Positions 24,115 to 34,547 of a stretch of 64,000 bases of DNA are shown here, in pieces. The stretch covers positions 1-64,000 of the forward strand of contig NZ_JBBCBW010000014.1 in NCBI RefSeq assembly GCF_037204085.1, in the 5' to 3' direction. The notes beneath the pieces are model-generated. The model was not told where the DNA came from and ran no database searches. It was given only the letters and a program-made list of their open reading frames with translations. The translations under genes and the position numbers were made by a program. The stretch comes from Variovorax sp037204085 (GTDB lineage: Bacteria; Pseudomonadota; Gammaproteobacteria; Burkholderiales; Burkholderiaceae_C). The number at the start of each line of letters is the position of its first letter. Position 1 is the stretch's first letter.

Positions 24115-27100
24115 GTGCGGCTCAAGCTGAGAACCAAGACGGCACTGCTGGTCACCTCGCTGGTGCTCGCCCTTGTGGGCGCAACGGAGTGGTGGCAATA
24201 CCGCAACCTGTCCGGCGAATATCTCAACCTGATGCGCGACCAGCAGCAGGCCCTGACCGATAGCGCCGCCGCCGATCTCGACTACAAGCTGGGCGTTCAC
24301 CTCGCCGCCCTGGAGCGCGCGGCCCGGGAGCTCGGCGCGCGCGGCTTCGGCGACGCTGAAGCGCGGCAGCGCTTCCTGAAAGACCGGGACTTGCTGGCGC
24401 TGTTCGACAACGCCGCGCTGGCCAGCCTGGACGGCGCCATCGTCGCCATCAACCCGCCGGCGGACCAGCCTCCGAACATTGCCGATCGCGATTACTTCCG
24501 GCAGGCGCGCGACCTGAGGCAGCCCGCCATCTCGGCCCCCCTGCTCACCAAGGACAGCAAACAGCCTGCCGTGGTCATGGCCGTTCCCGTCGACGCACCC
24601 GACGGCCGGCTCATCGGCGTGCTGGGCGCGGCGCTGAACCTGCAGCGCGCCAACGTGCTCGGCGACATGAGCCGAGCCACCATCGGCCGCGGCGGCTACT
24701 ACGTGATCGTCACGCGCGAAGCATCGCCGCGCGTCGTCATGCACCACGATTCGACCCTGCTGCTCAAACCTGCGAGCGCAATGGCGGTTGTATCCGCCGA
24801 CGACACCCGGAACGACCTGGCAACGCGCGCCATCGTGCGCAGCGCCGACTGGGACCTGCGCCTGATCGTGCCGGCCGACATTGCCTACGCGCCGCTGGAG
24901 CAGGCGAAACGAAGCCTGCTGCTGCAATTGCTGTGGCTGGGCCTGGGCTGCGCATTTCTCGTGTGGATGGGTACGTCCTGGGCGATGCGGCCGCTCGATG
25001 CGCTCACCAATGCGATCCGTACCTTGCGGCAATCGCCGGACAGCAAGCTCAAGCTCGATGTCGTCGCCACCGACGAGCGCGGCGAGCTGGCCCGCGAGTT
25101 CGACGCACTCATGGCCGAGCTGCGCGAGCAGCGGCTCGAGGTGGCCGCGGTCACCGATGCATCGCCCGTGGGATTGTTCCGCTCCGACACCGAAGGCCGT
25201 GCAACCTACGTGAACGACGAGTACCTGGCGATCCACGGCCTGGAGCGGAAAGACGCCGCGCGGGGCTGGCTCTCGCTGGTGCGCGAAGACATCCGGGAGA
25301 AGGTTCTCAAGGAATGGATTCGCCTCGTCAACGCACCCGAGCCGTTCACCGCCACGCGGCGGCTCCATCGCAAGGACGGAACACGGGTGCTCGTGGCATT
25401 GAGGAGCCGCCCCGTGATTGTCGAAGGCCGCGTGCTCGGCCACGTCGGAACGGTGACGGACATCACCGAGCGCACGCGGGCCGAGCGGGCTCTTCGCACG
25501 CTCACCGCCGTCTTCGACATGACGACCGACTACATCGTGCAGATGGACGCGGCGGGGCGGCTCATCTACATGAACCCGGCCGCGCGCCGCCGCACCGGCC
25601 TGCGCCTGGATGCGCCGATCGAGCAGCTGAGCGTGAACGACTTCAATCCACCCCAGACGATCGAAAGGTTCAGGTCGGAAGTGGTGCCTGTTGCCGTCGG
25701 CAAAGGCATCTGGGTGGGCGAGTCGATGGTGTGGGACGACCAGCGCCAGGAGTTTCCGGTCAGCCACATGGTGATTGCGCACCGCGACAAGCACGGCAAG
25801 GTGGAGTACTTCTCGGGGCTGATGCGCGACATCTCGGCGGCCAAGGCGGCCGAACAGGCACTGCGCGAGAGCGAACACCGCCTGCGCATGGTGACCGACC
25901 ACCTGCCTGCGCTGATCTCCTATCTCGACTGGGATCTGCGCTTCCGCTTCGTCAACAAGGCCTACCAGGACTGGTTCGGTGTCGAGCCCGAGCAACTGAT
26001 CGGCCGGAGCATGCGAGAGTTCTACGGCGACGAGGCCTGGGCGCAGATGGAGCCGCATCTGCGCGCTGCACTGGCCGGGCGCCAGGTTACCTACGAGCGG
26101 AGGGTCGAGGGCCCCGGCGGGCGCCGCGACATCCAGGCCACGCTGGTCCCGGAGCGCAACGAACAAGGCCGGGTGATGGGCCTCTACACCCTGGACAGCG
26201 ACATCACCGCGCACCACGAGGCGGAAGAAGCCCTCCAGGAAAGCGAGGCCCGCCTGCGCACGGTGGCCGACGCGCTGCCGATGCGCGTCGCCTACATCGA
26301 CGCGGACGAGCGCTACCGGTTCAACAACCTGGCCTATGAACGCGAATTCGGGCTCTCGCGGGACCAGATCCAGGGGCACACCGTGCAAGAGCTCCTGGGC
26401 GGGCCAGCCTACGAATCGGTCAAGCCGCACATTCGCGCCGCGCTGGCGGGGGAGGTCGTCACCTTCCAGAGCGAAGACACGCAGAGCGACAGCTACAACT
26501 GCTACGAGGCCCAGTACATTCCGCAGCCGGCGGCCAACGCCGACACCATCGTCGGCTTCCATGCCGTCATCACCGACATCACGCGCCAGAAGCTCGAGGA
26601 GAAGCGCCTGGTCAATCTGGCGCAGATCGATCCGCTCACGGGCCTTGCCAATCGCGCGGGCTTCGAAGCGCGCCTGGCCGAGGCCATGGACCGCAGCCGC
26701 AGCGCCGGTGCCCTGACGGCGCTGATGTACCTGGACATCGACGGCTTCAAGCAGATCAACGACCAGTTCGGCCACCAGGCGGGCGACGAGCTGCTGAAGG
26801 GTTTCTCCAGCAGGCTGTCGCAGGGCCTGCGTTCCAGCGACGTTCGCGCGCGCCTGGGCGGCGACGAGTTCACGGTGATCATGGAAGGCCTGCCGAATGC
26901 GGACATTGCGCTTTCCACTGCCGCCAAGCTCGTGGTGGCCATGCAGGCGCCGTTCGCCCTGGAGCAGCAGCTGACGATCTGCATCACCGCCAGCATCGGC
27001 CTCGCGTTCTACCAGGGCGGCAGCGCAACTGCCGCCACGCTGGTCAGGCGCGCGGACGAGATGCTCTACCAGGCCAAGAGGTCGGGCCGCAACAACGTTC

Positions 27101-27135
27101 AGGCGGCGCCTCTGCCGGTCGAAAACAGCGTGTAG
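24115..27135 (+). CDS. Membrane-bound Cache-HAMP-PAS-GGDEF diguanylate cyclase
   Basis: A 1006-residue signalling protein that should make cyclic di-GMP. A first membrane helix (about residues 9-27) is followed by a periplasmic Cache-type sensor, a second helix (about 270-290), a HAMP linker, four PAS domains (roughly 345-460, 460-585, 590-705 and 710-825) and a GGDEF domain. The catalytic motif RLGGDEF is near residue 915, and the RSSD inhibitory site lies five residues before GGDEF, so feedback by c-di-GMP is likely. No EAL domain follows. The GTG start at 24115 was chosen because AAGGA lies 7 bases upstream and the membrane helix follows at once; earlier ATGs in the frame add a poorly conserved leader. 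Confidence 0.93.
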   Translation: MRLKLRTKTALLVTSLVLALVGATEWWQYRNLSGEYLNLMRDQQQALTDSAAADLDYKLGVHLAALERAARELGARGFGDAEARQRFLKDRDLLALFDNAALASLDGAIVAINPPADQPPNIADRDYFRQARDLRQPAISAPLLTKDSKQPAVVMAVPVDAPDGRLIGVLGAALNLQRANVLGDMSRATIGRGGYYVIVTREASPRVVMHHDSTLLLKPASAMAVVSADDTRNDLATRAIVRSADWDLRLIVPADIAYAPLEQAKRSLLLQLLWLGLGCAFLVWMGTSWAMRPLDALTNAIRTLRQSPDSKLKLDVVATDERGELAREFDALMAELREQRLEVAAVTDASPVGLFRSDTEGRATYVNDEYLAIHGLERKDAARGWLSLVREDIREKVLKEWIRLVNAPEPFTATRRLHRKDGTRVLVALRSRPVIVEGRVLGHVGTVTDITERTRAERALRTLTAVFDMTTDYIVQMDAAGRLIYMNPAARRRTGLRLDAPIEQLSVNDFNPPQTIERFRSEVVPVAVGKGIWVGESMVWDDQRQEFPVSHMVIAHRDKHGKVEYFSGLMRDISAAKAAEQALRESEHRLRMVTDHLPALISYLDWDLRFRFVNKAYQDWFGVEPEQLIGRSMREFYGDEAWAQMEPHLRAALAGRQVTYERRVEGPGGRRDIQATLVPERNEQGRVMGLYTLDSDITAHHEAEEALQESEARLRTVADALPMRVAYIDADERYRFNNLAYEREFGLSRDQIQGHTVQELLGGPAYESVKPHIRAALAGEVVTFQSEDTQSDSYNCYEAQYIPQPAANADTIVGFHAVITDITRQKLEEKRLVNLAQIDPLTGLANRAGFEARLAEAMDRSRSAGALTALMYLDIDGFKQINDQFGHQAGDELLKGFSSRLSQGLRSSDVRARLGGDEFTVIMEGLPNADIALSTAAKLVVAMQAPFALEQQLTICITASIGLAFYQGGSATAATLVRRADEMLYQAKRSGRNNVQAAPLPVENSV

Positions 27136-27170
27136 TTCCATGTCGAGCGCTGACGGGTCGTGGCTTGCCC

Positions 27171-28415
27171 TTAGCCCGCCGGCTGTAGCCGGGGCTGCCT
27201 GCCGGCGTGGTCCGTTCGGGGGAACGTAAGTGCGATGAGCACCGCGCCAAGTCCCACGGCCATCGAGCCGATGTACATCCAGGCGTAGCTGCCGTAGCGG
27301 TCGAACAGCCAGCCTCCCAGCACCGGGCCCAGCGCCATGCCCAGGCTGGACAGCATCGACGCCGCGCCCAGCACGGTGCCCAGAATCCGGGCGCCGAAGT
27401 AATCTCGCGCCAGCACCGCATAGAGCGGCATCACGCCACCATAGGCGAGGCCGAAAACGATGGCCACGGCATAGAAGCCGCCAAGCTGGTTGACCAGCAG
27501 GTAGCTGGCGGCGGCAAAGGCCTGGATCAACAGTCCGGCGACGAGCACCCGCTTGGCCCCCAGCCGGTCTGCCAGCACGCCGAAGAGCAGGCGCCCGCCC
27601 AGCCCGGCCGCGCCTTCCATGCTGTAGATGGTGACGGCCGCGAACGTCGGAAGCCCGCAACCGATTGCATAGCTGACCGTGTGGAAGATCGGCCCCGAAT
27701 GCGCCGCGCAGCAGGCAAAGAACGTGATCCCGAGCACCAGGAATGCGCGCGAGCGAAGCGCCTGCCCAACCTTCATCTCCGGCGCTGGTGCCGCGCCTCC
27801 GGCAGGGGAGGCGGAAGCAGCGGCGGGGGCCGCACGAATAAGCCAGACCGCAGGCAGCAGCACGACCCATGCGCCGATGCCGATGATCAGCTGGGCCATG
27901 CGCCAGTCGTAGTGCGTCACCAGCCATGCGGCCAGCGGAGAGATGGTCATCGGCGCAACGCCCATGCCGGCCGAAACCAGCGACACCGCCAGGCTGCGAT
28001 GCCTGTCGAACCACGATGCGGTGGTTGCAATCACCGGCGCGAAGAAGCTGCCGGCGGCAATGCCCATCATCACGCCGTAGAAAAGCTGGAACTCGATCAA
28101 GGTCGACGCGCGGCTCGCCAGAACCGTCGAAAGCCCCAGCAGCACCGTGCCTGCCAGCACCACCACGCACGGGCCGTAGCGGTCGCTCAGCGCGCCCCAG
28201 CCGAACCCGGCCACGCCCATGCTGAGGAAGGCCAGTGTCATGGCGCTTGAAATGCCTGCCCGCGACCAGCCGGTGGCCGCGCTCATCGGCTCCAGGAAGA
28301 CCGCCAGCGAGAACAGCACGCCAATGGCCACGCAAGTCATCAGCGCGCCGGCGGCAACAATGGACCAGTTCGAATCGAGCGCGTCGGCCGGGCGCGCGGA
28401 GGCACGGATGTTCAT
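27171..28415 (-). CDS. MFS transporter
   Basis: A 414-residue, 12-helix major facilitator. The segment after helix 2 reads WGALSDRYGP, the family's loop motif G-x-x-x-D-R-x-G, and its repeat in the second half reads GVLADRLGAKRV. The layout resembles the monocarboxylate/oxalate-formate type transporters. The ATG at 28415 is used because upstream in-frame codons have no family character. The gene is convergent with the diguanylate cyclase gene, and a near-palindrome lies 29 bases before its start. Confidence 0.9.
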   Translation of the reverse strand: MNIRASARPADALDSNWSIVAAGALMTCVAIGVLFSLAVFLEPMSAATGWSRAGISSAMTLAFLSMGVAGFGWGALSDRYGPCVVVLAGTVLLGLSTVLASRASTLIEFQLFYGVMMGIAAGSFFAPVIATTASWFDRHRSLAVSLVSAGMGVAPMTISPLAAWLVTHYDWRMAQLIIGIGAWVVLLPAVWLIRAAPAAASASPAGGAAPAPEMKVGQALRSRAFLVLGITFFACCAAHSGPIFHTVSYAIGCGLPTFAAVTIYSMEGAAGLGGRLLFGVLADRLGAKRVLVAGLLIQAFAAASYLLVNQLGGFYAVAIVFGLAYGGVMPLYAVLARDYFGARILGTVLGAASMLSSLGMALGPVLGGWLFDRYGSYAWMYIGSMAVGLGAVLIALTFPRTDHAGRQPRLQPAG

Positions 28416-28443
28416 CGTCTTGCTCCGAAAGAAATCTGAATAC

Positions 28444-28463
28444 AGTGAACCAATTGGTTGACT
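28444..28463. promoter_or_regulatory. Palindrome AACCAATTGGTT upstream of the MFS gene
   Basis: A 12-base perfect palindrome at 28448-28459, extended by AGT/ACT on each side with a single G:G mismatch, giving 20 bases of near symmetry. Its position 29 bases before the MFS start suggests an operator. No local regulator other than NorR is encoded beside it. Confidence 0.5.
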
Positions 28464-28529
28464 ATACCGGCATTTCTTTTTTTGCGCACGCTCCTGGCGC
28501 CGGCGCAATGCAGCGGTGACGGCGCGGTA

Positions 28530-30116
<1,587 letters not shown>

Positions 30117-30136
30117 AAATACAACGTGAATGTTGT

Positions 30137-30149
30137 GGCGGATTTGACC
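30137..30149. promoter_or_regulatory. Possible NorR binding site
   Basis: GGC-N7-ACC matches, with one mismatch, the GGT-N7-ACC element described for betaproteobacterial NorR. It lies in the norR-hmp intergenic region, about 63 bases upstream of the -24/-12 element. Confidence 0.4.
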
Positions 30150-30199
30150 ACGCATCGAAAATCCCCAATGGCGGCGGGCATTTGCGCAGCGTGCGCGAC

Positions 30200-30214
30200 T
30201 GGCACGGATCGTGA
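30200..30214 (+). promoter_or_regulatory. Sigma-54 promoter candidate for hmp
   Basis: TGGCACG matches the -24 consensus exactly; after four bases GTGA replaces TTGC, a weaker -12 element with TG conserved. The predicted start would leave a leader of about 30 bases before hmp. Proximity to norR supports the call. Confidence 0.5.
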
Positions 30215-30253
30215 GAGAGAAGAAGCCTCTCAACTGCCATCGTCGAGCCACAG

Positions 30254-31438
30254 ATGAACCCGCAAACCATCGCCATCGTCAAGGCCACCGTCCCCGCGCT
30301 CCAGGCGCACGGCGAGGCCATTACCAGCCACTTCTACCGGATCATGTTCGAAGGCCATCCGGAGGTGAAGGCGTTCTTCAACGAGGCGCACCAGGCCGCC
30401 GGCAGCCAGGCGCGCGCGCTCGCGGGCGCCGTGCTGGCCTATGCCATGCACATCGACCGGCTCGACGAAATTGCCGGCGCTCTGCCGCGCATCATCCAGA
30501 AGCACGCGGCGCTGGGCGTGCTGCCGGAACACTACCCGGTTGTCGGCGGCTGCCTCCTGCAGGCCATCAAGGACGTGCTCGGCGACGCCGCCACCGACGA
30601 GATCATTGCCGCGTGGGGCGAGGCCTACGAGTCGCTCGCGGCCATCCTGATTGCCGCCGAAGAAGAGGTCTACCGCAACAACGCCGCCCAGACCGGCGGG
30701 TGGCGCGGCGAGCGCGAGTTTCGCGTTGCGCGGCGCGAGAAGGAGAGCGAAGTCATCACCTCCTTCTACCTGGAGCCCGTCGACGGCGGCCCGCTGCTCG
30801 CGTTCTCGCCCGGCCAATACCTCACGCTGGTGCTGAACATCGACGGCGAGCCGCTCAGGCGCAACTATTCGCTGTCCGATGCGCCGGGCAAGCCCTGGTA
30901 CCGCATCAGCGTCAAGCAGGAAGAAGGCGGCAAGGCATCGAACTGGCTGCACGAGAACGCGGCCGTCGGAACGGTCCTGAAGGCGCAGGCGCCCTGCGGC
31001 GACTTCGTGCTGCAGCCCGCGGGCGAGCAGTCGCGTCCGCTGGTGCTGGTAACGGGCGGCGTCGGCATCACGCCGGCGATGAGCATGCTCGAGTCGGTGG
31101 CGCACACCGGGCGGTCGGTGCATTTCATTCACGCGGCACGGCATGGCGGCGCCCATGCATTCCGCGAGCGCGTCGATGCGCTCGCGGCGCAGCATGCCAA
31201 CGTGAAGCCGCTCTATGTGTACGACACGCCGCGTGAATCCGACCGGCCGCACGCCACCGGCTTCGTCACGCGCGAGTTGCTCGCGCAGCAACTGCCGGCC
31301 GATCGGGATGTCGACCTGTACTTTCTTGGCCCCAAGCCTTTCATGAAGGCGGTGTATGCCAACAGCCTCGACCTGGGCGTACCGAGGCAGCAGCTGCGCT
31401 ACGAGTTCTTCGGGCCGCTCGAAGCGCTGGAGGCGTAA
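30254..31438 (+). CDS. hmp: Flavohemoprotein, NO dioxygenase
   Basis: A 394-residue cytoplasmic enzyme that oxidises NO to nitrate with O2 and NAD(P)H. An N-terminal globin domain (residues about 1-138) has the haem-pocket segment IIQKHAALGV with the proximal His near residue 85. The FAD domain carries the R-x-Y-S motif in LRRNYSLSDAPG near residue 205, and the NAD domain carries GGVGITPAMSMLE near 272 and FLGPKPFM near 358. It is divergent from norR with a sigma-54 type promoter between, so NO induction is likely. Length is normal for the family. Confidence 0.97.
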   Translation: MNPQTIAIVKATVPALQAHGEAITSHFYRIMFEGHPEVKAFFNEAHQAAGSQARALAGAVLAYAMHIDRLDEIAGALPRIIQKHAALGVLPEHYPVVGGCLLQAIKDVLGDAATDEIIAAWGEAYESLAAILIAAEEEVYRNNAAQTGGWRGEREFRVARREKESEVITSFYLEPVDGGPLLAFSPGQYLTLVLNIDGEPLRRNYSLSDAPGKPWYRISVKQEEGGKASNWLHENAAVGTVLKAQAPCGDFVLQPAGEQSRPLVLVTGGVGITPAMSMLESVAHTGRSVHFIHAARHGGAHAFRERVDALAAQHANVKPLYVYDTPRESDRPHATGFVTRELLAQQLPADRDVDLYFLGPKPFMKAVYANSLDLGVPRQQLRYEFFGPLEALEA

Positions 31439-31448
31439 AAAACGAGCG

Positions 31449-31465
31449 AGGCGCGTTAAGCGCCT
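31449..31465 (-). terminator. Possible terminator at the hmp/usp convergence
   Basis: Stem AGGCGC/GCGCCT with a five-base loop, followed on the minus strand by a T6 run seven bases later. It overlaps the last codon of the leftward usp gene; on the plus strand there is no T run. Confidence 0.4.
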
Positions 31466-31907
31466 ACCGCAGCACGAGCACGGGCAGCATCGATTGCGCG
31501 AGCACGTGCTGCGTTTCGCTGCCCAGCAGCAGGCGCTTGATGCCCTTGCGGCCGTGCGAAGCCATCACGATCAGGTCGCTCTTGTGCTTTTTCGCGGCGG
31601 CGACGATCGACTCCGCGACGAGATCGGAGTTGGCCGTCGCCGTCCTGATTCGCACGCCGCTCTGCTCGGCGCGCGACTTCACGGTATCGAGCATGGCCTG
31701 GGCCTTCTCGGCCCATTGCTTCTCGATGAGCGCAATGTCCTCGGGGGAGAACGACATCGCCCCGTCGAAGTAGCCTTTCGGATAGCGCGGAACCACATTG
31801 AGCGCCACCAGATCGGCGTCGTGCGTTGCGGCGAGTGCAATGGCGCTCGTCACGGCCTTCTTCGAAAGCGCCGAACCGTCCGTGGCGACGAGGATGCGTT
31901 TGAACAT
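31464..31907 (-). CDS. Universal stress protein (UspA family)
   Basis: A 147-residue single-domain USP beginning MFKRILVATDGS. The ATP-binding signature G-2x-G-9x-G-S/T is present near residues 118-133 (SHGRKGIKRLLLGSE). Such proteins are common beside microaerobic respiration genes and are induced on oxygen limitation. An FNR box centred 63 bases before the start is consistent with activation on this strand and a leader of about 22 bases. The gene is divergent from ccoI. Confidence 0.95.
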   Translation of the reverse strand: MFKRILVATDGSALSKKAVTSAIALAATHDADLVALNVVPRYPKGYFDGAMSFSPEDIALIEKQWAEKAQAMLDTVKSRAEQSGVRIRTATANSDLVAESIVAAAKKHKSDLIVMASHGRKGIKRLLLGSETQHVLAQSMLPVLVLR

Positions 31908-31963
31908 GATGAGGGTCTCCGGGAGTCTGTGCCGCGAGCTTAGGCAGGCGGCGGCGCCAGGTG

Positions 31964-31977
31964 TTGATGCAGATCAA
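31964..31977. promoter_or_regulatory. FNR box between usp and ccoI
   Basis: TTGAT-GCAG-ATCAA is a perfect match to the FNR/Anr consensus. Activation from -41.5 would start usp 22 bases before its ATG, or ccoI at its ATG, where TAGCCT lies at the -10 position. Confidence 0.85.
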
Positions 31978-32011
31978 CCGGCGCCATGGCGGCCGCCCTT
32001 AGCCTTGCCCG

Positions 32012-34345
32012 ATGCAAGCTGCGCTCGCCCCGTTCTCTCCACCTTCATCGCCCGTGCCGGCCTCCAACGAGGCATGGCGGGTACTGGACGATTCCGCCGA
32101 ATGGCCGGCGTTCGGCCGCTTGCTGGAAGGCGATGCGGGCACGGGCCGGTGGGAGTCGCAGATTGCGGTGGAGGGCATGCACTGCGCCGCTTGCGCGTTC
32201 ACGGTCGAAGCCGCGTTGCTGCAGGTGCCGGGCGTGCTCGAAGCGCAGGTGAATGCCGCAAACCATCGTGCGCGCGTGGTGTGGTCGGCTGCGGCCACGC
32301 GGCCTTCGCGCTGGTTCGAGGCGGCGGCCGCCGCCGGATACCCGCTGCTGCCGGCCTCGAACAGCTCCGCGCGCGAACGTCGCGCAAAGGACCTGCGGCT
32401 CGCGCTCTGGCGCTGGCTCGTCTCGGGCTTTTGCATGATGCAGGTAATGATGTATGCCTACCCGGCCTACATCGCGCAACCGGGAGAAATGACGGCGGAT
32501 GCCGCGCAGCTGCTTCGCTGGGCCTCCTGGGTGCTGACGCTTCCGGTGCTGTTCTTCTCGTGCGGGCCGTTCTTCCGCAGCGCATGGCGGGACCTTCGCC
32601 ATGCGCGCATCGGCATGGACGTGCCGGTCGCCTTCGGCATTGCCATCACCTTTGCCGTCAGCAGCGCGGCCACCTTCGACACCGCGGGCGTGCTGGGCGG
32701 CGAGGTGTATTTCGACTCGCTCACCATGTTCGTGTTCTTCCTGCTCACCGGCCGGTGGCTCGAGGCACGGCTGCGGGACCGCACGGCCGGCTCGCTCGAT
32801 GCGGTGATGAACCGGCTGCCCGACAGCATCGAGCGGCTCGAAGCGGGCGGCGGCTGGCGGCGCGTGGCCGTCGGGCGCCTGGCCGTGGGCGACGTGGTGC
32901 GCGTGCTGCCGGGCGAGGCCTTTCCCGCGGACGGCGTGCTGATCGACGGCAACACCAGCACCGGCGAGGCGCTGCTCACCGGCGAGTCGCGCCCGGTGCC
33001 GCGTGCGTGCGGCGAGCGCGTGCTCGCGGGCAGCCACAACCTCTCGGCCGCGGTGCAGGTGCGCATCGAATCGGTGGGCGAGGGCACCCGCTTCGCGCAG
33101 ATCGTGCGTTTGATGGAAAGCGCCGCATCGAGCAAGCCGCGGCTGGCCCAGCTGGCCGACCGCATCGCGCGTCCGTTTCTTGTTCTGGTGCTGTTGTCGG
33201 CCGCGGGCGCCGCTGCGTTCTGGTGGCATGCGGACACCGGCAAGGCCCTGATGGTGGCAGTGGCCGTGCTCATCGTGACCTGCCCGTGCGCGCTGTCCCT
33301 TGCCACGCCGGCTGCCATGCTCACCAGCGCAGGTGCACTGGCCCGCGGCGGCGTGCTCACGGCCAACCTGCAGGCGCTGGAAGCACTGGCCGGCGTGGAT
33401 ACGGTGGTCTTCGACAAGACAGGCACCTTGACCGGCGACACGCCGCGCCTCGAACGCGTGTATTGCCGCCAGGGCCTGCGCCCCGGCGATGCGTTGGAGA
33501 TAGGCGCCGCGCTTGGCATGCACTCCCTTCATCCGGGGGCACGTGCGCTCGTGAACGCATGGAATGCGCAGTTCCGCACTGCGCCTGCCTGGAACGTGAC
33601 CCGGCCGGCCGAACTCGCGGGCCTCGGCCTCGAAGGCCTGCTGTGCCGGCGCGCAGGCGACGATGGTGCCGCTCGTCGCGTGCGGCTCGGCTCCGCAAGC
33701 TACTGCGGCGTGGCGCCGCTGCAGGTCGATGCGCCGCAGGTTCACCTCTGCGACGAGCAGGGATGGATCGCGAGCTTCGTGCTTGCCGAGCAACTGCGTG
33801 CGGACGCCGCCGCCGCCGTGGCCGCGCTGCAGGCGGAGGGCATCACGGTGCGCCTGCTTTCCGGCGACCGCGACAGCGCCGCCCGCGAGATTGCGGCGCG
33901 TGCCGGCATCGAGTTTGCGCAGGGCGATTGCAAGCCCGAAGACAAGCTGGAGGCCCTGTGGCGGCTGCAGGCCGAGGGCCGGCAAGTCGCGATGGTGGGC
34001 GACGGCCTCAACGACGGCCCCTCGCTGGCACGCGCCAATGCATCCTTCGCCTTCGGAAACGCAGTGCCGCTCTCTCGCGCGCAGGCCGACTTCGTGGTGC
34101 TCGGCGATGCGCTCGCGGCCATTCCACGCACCATTGCGCAGGCGCGCCGAACGCTGCGCGTGGTGCGGCAGAACCTTGCATGGGCTGCCGGCTACAACGC
34201 CCTGTGCGTGCCGCTGGCCGTGGCGGGGTGGCTGCCCGCATGGCTCGCGGGCATCGGCATGGCTGCCAGTTCGCTGGTGGTGGTGCTCAACGCGGCGCGG
34301 CTCGCCGGCCCGGGCAACGCACCAGTGGGTGGAGCGGGGCGCTGA
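32012..34345 (+). CDS. ccoI: Copper-exporting P1B-type ATPase for cbb3 oxidase assembly
   Basis: A 777-residue inner-membrane pump of the FixI/CcoI type that delivers copper for the CcoN active site. Order: a heavy-metal-binding domain with GMHCAACAF near residue 55, paired membrane helices, actuator domain with TGE in LLTGESRPVP near 325, metal-site helix with CPC (TCPCALSLATPAA near 424), phosphorylation motif DKTGTLT near 469, and GDGLNDGPSLA near 667. The pair of C-terminal helices follows. It overlaps ccoS by one base pair of TGATG. An FNR box is 34 bases upstream, so a very short leader or leaderless mRNA is possible. Confidence 0.95.
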   Translation: MQAALAPFSPPSSPVPASNEAWRVLDDSAEWPAFGRLLEGDAGTGRWESQIAVEGMHCAACAFTVEAALLQVPGVLEAQVNAANHRARVVWSAAATRPSRWFEAAAAAGYPLLPASNSSARERRAKDLRLALWRWLVSGFCMMQVMMYAYPAYIAQPGEMTADAAQLLRWASWVLTLPVLFFSCGPFFRSAWRDLRHARIGMDVPVAFGIAITFAVSSAATFDTAGVLGGEVYFDSLTMFVFFLLTGRWLEARLRDRTAGSLDAVMNRLPDSIERLEAGGGWRRVAVGRLAVGDVVRVLPGEAFPADGVLIDGNTSTGEALLTGESRPVPRACGERVLAGSHNLSAAVQVRIESVGEGTRFAQIVRLMESAASSKPRLAQLADRIARPFLVLVLLSAAGAAAFWWHADTGKALMVAVAVLIVTCPCALSLATPAAMLTSAGALARGGVLTANLQALEALAGVDTVVFDKTGTLTGDTPRLERVYCRQGLRPGDALEIGAALGMHSLHPGARALVNAWNAQFRTAPAWNVTRPAELAGLGLEGLLCRRAGDDGAARRVRLGSASYCGVAPLQVDAPQVHLCDEQGWIASFVLAEQLRADAAAAVAALQAEGITVRLLSGDRDSAAREIAARAGIEFAQGDCKPEDKLEALWRLQAEGRQVAMVGDGLNDGPSLARANASFAFGNAVPLSRAQADFVVLGDALAAIPRTIAQARRTLRVVRQNLAWAAGYNALCVPLAVAGWLPAWLAGIGMAASSLVVVLNAARLAGPGNAPVGGAGR

Positions 34346-34482
34346 TGGACATCCTCTTCCTGCTCATTCCGCTGTCGGTCATGCTGGTGCTCGTCATTCT
34401 CGGGGGGCTGTGGTGGGCCATCGAGCGCGGCCAGTTCGAAGACGTCGACGTCGAGGCCGACCGGATCCTGCGCGGCGATTGA
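34345..34482 (+). CDS. ccoS: cbb3 oxidase maturation protein CcoS
   Basis: A 45-residue single-helix membrane protein, MDILFLLIPLSVMLVLVI followed by LGGLWWAIERGQFEDVDVEA, characteristic of CcoS/FixS. It is needed to insert cofactors (copper, haem) into cbb3 oxidase. The start codon overlaps the ccoI stop (TGATG), and the stop codon is inside the FNR box that serves ccoN. Confidence 0.95.
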   Translation: MDILFLLIPLSVMLVLVILGGLWWAIERGQFEDVDVEADRILRGD

Positions 34483-34492
34483 TCTGCATCAA
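34479..34492 (+). promoter_or_regulatory. FNR box upstream of ccoN
   Basis: TTGAT-CTGC-ATCAA, a perfect consensus match. Placed at -41.5 it gives a start 21 bases before the ccoN ATG, with GACACT at the -10 position. It overlaps the ccoS stop codon. Confidence 0.88.
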
Positions 34493-34547
34493 ACCCCGTG
34501 TCCGGTTGCAAAGGGACACTGCCTGCAGTCCACCAACAGGCACCACG

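Noticed and set aside
24067..28335. A 1422-codon open frame on the minus strand
   Set aside because: It is antisense to the diguanylate cyclase gene and out of frame with the MFS gene, and is an artefact of high GC. The product is Arg/Ala/His-rich with no domain.
33663..34547. N-terminal extension of ccoN over ccoI and ccoS
   Set aside because: The frame is open by chance. CcoN homology begins at the ATG of 34548, and ccoI and ccoS occupy the upstream region in other frames.
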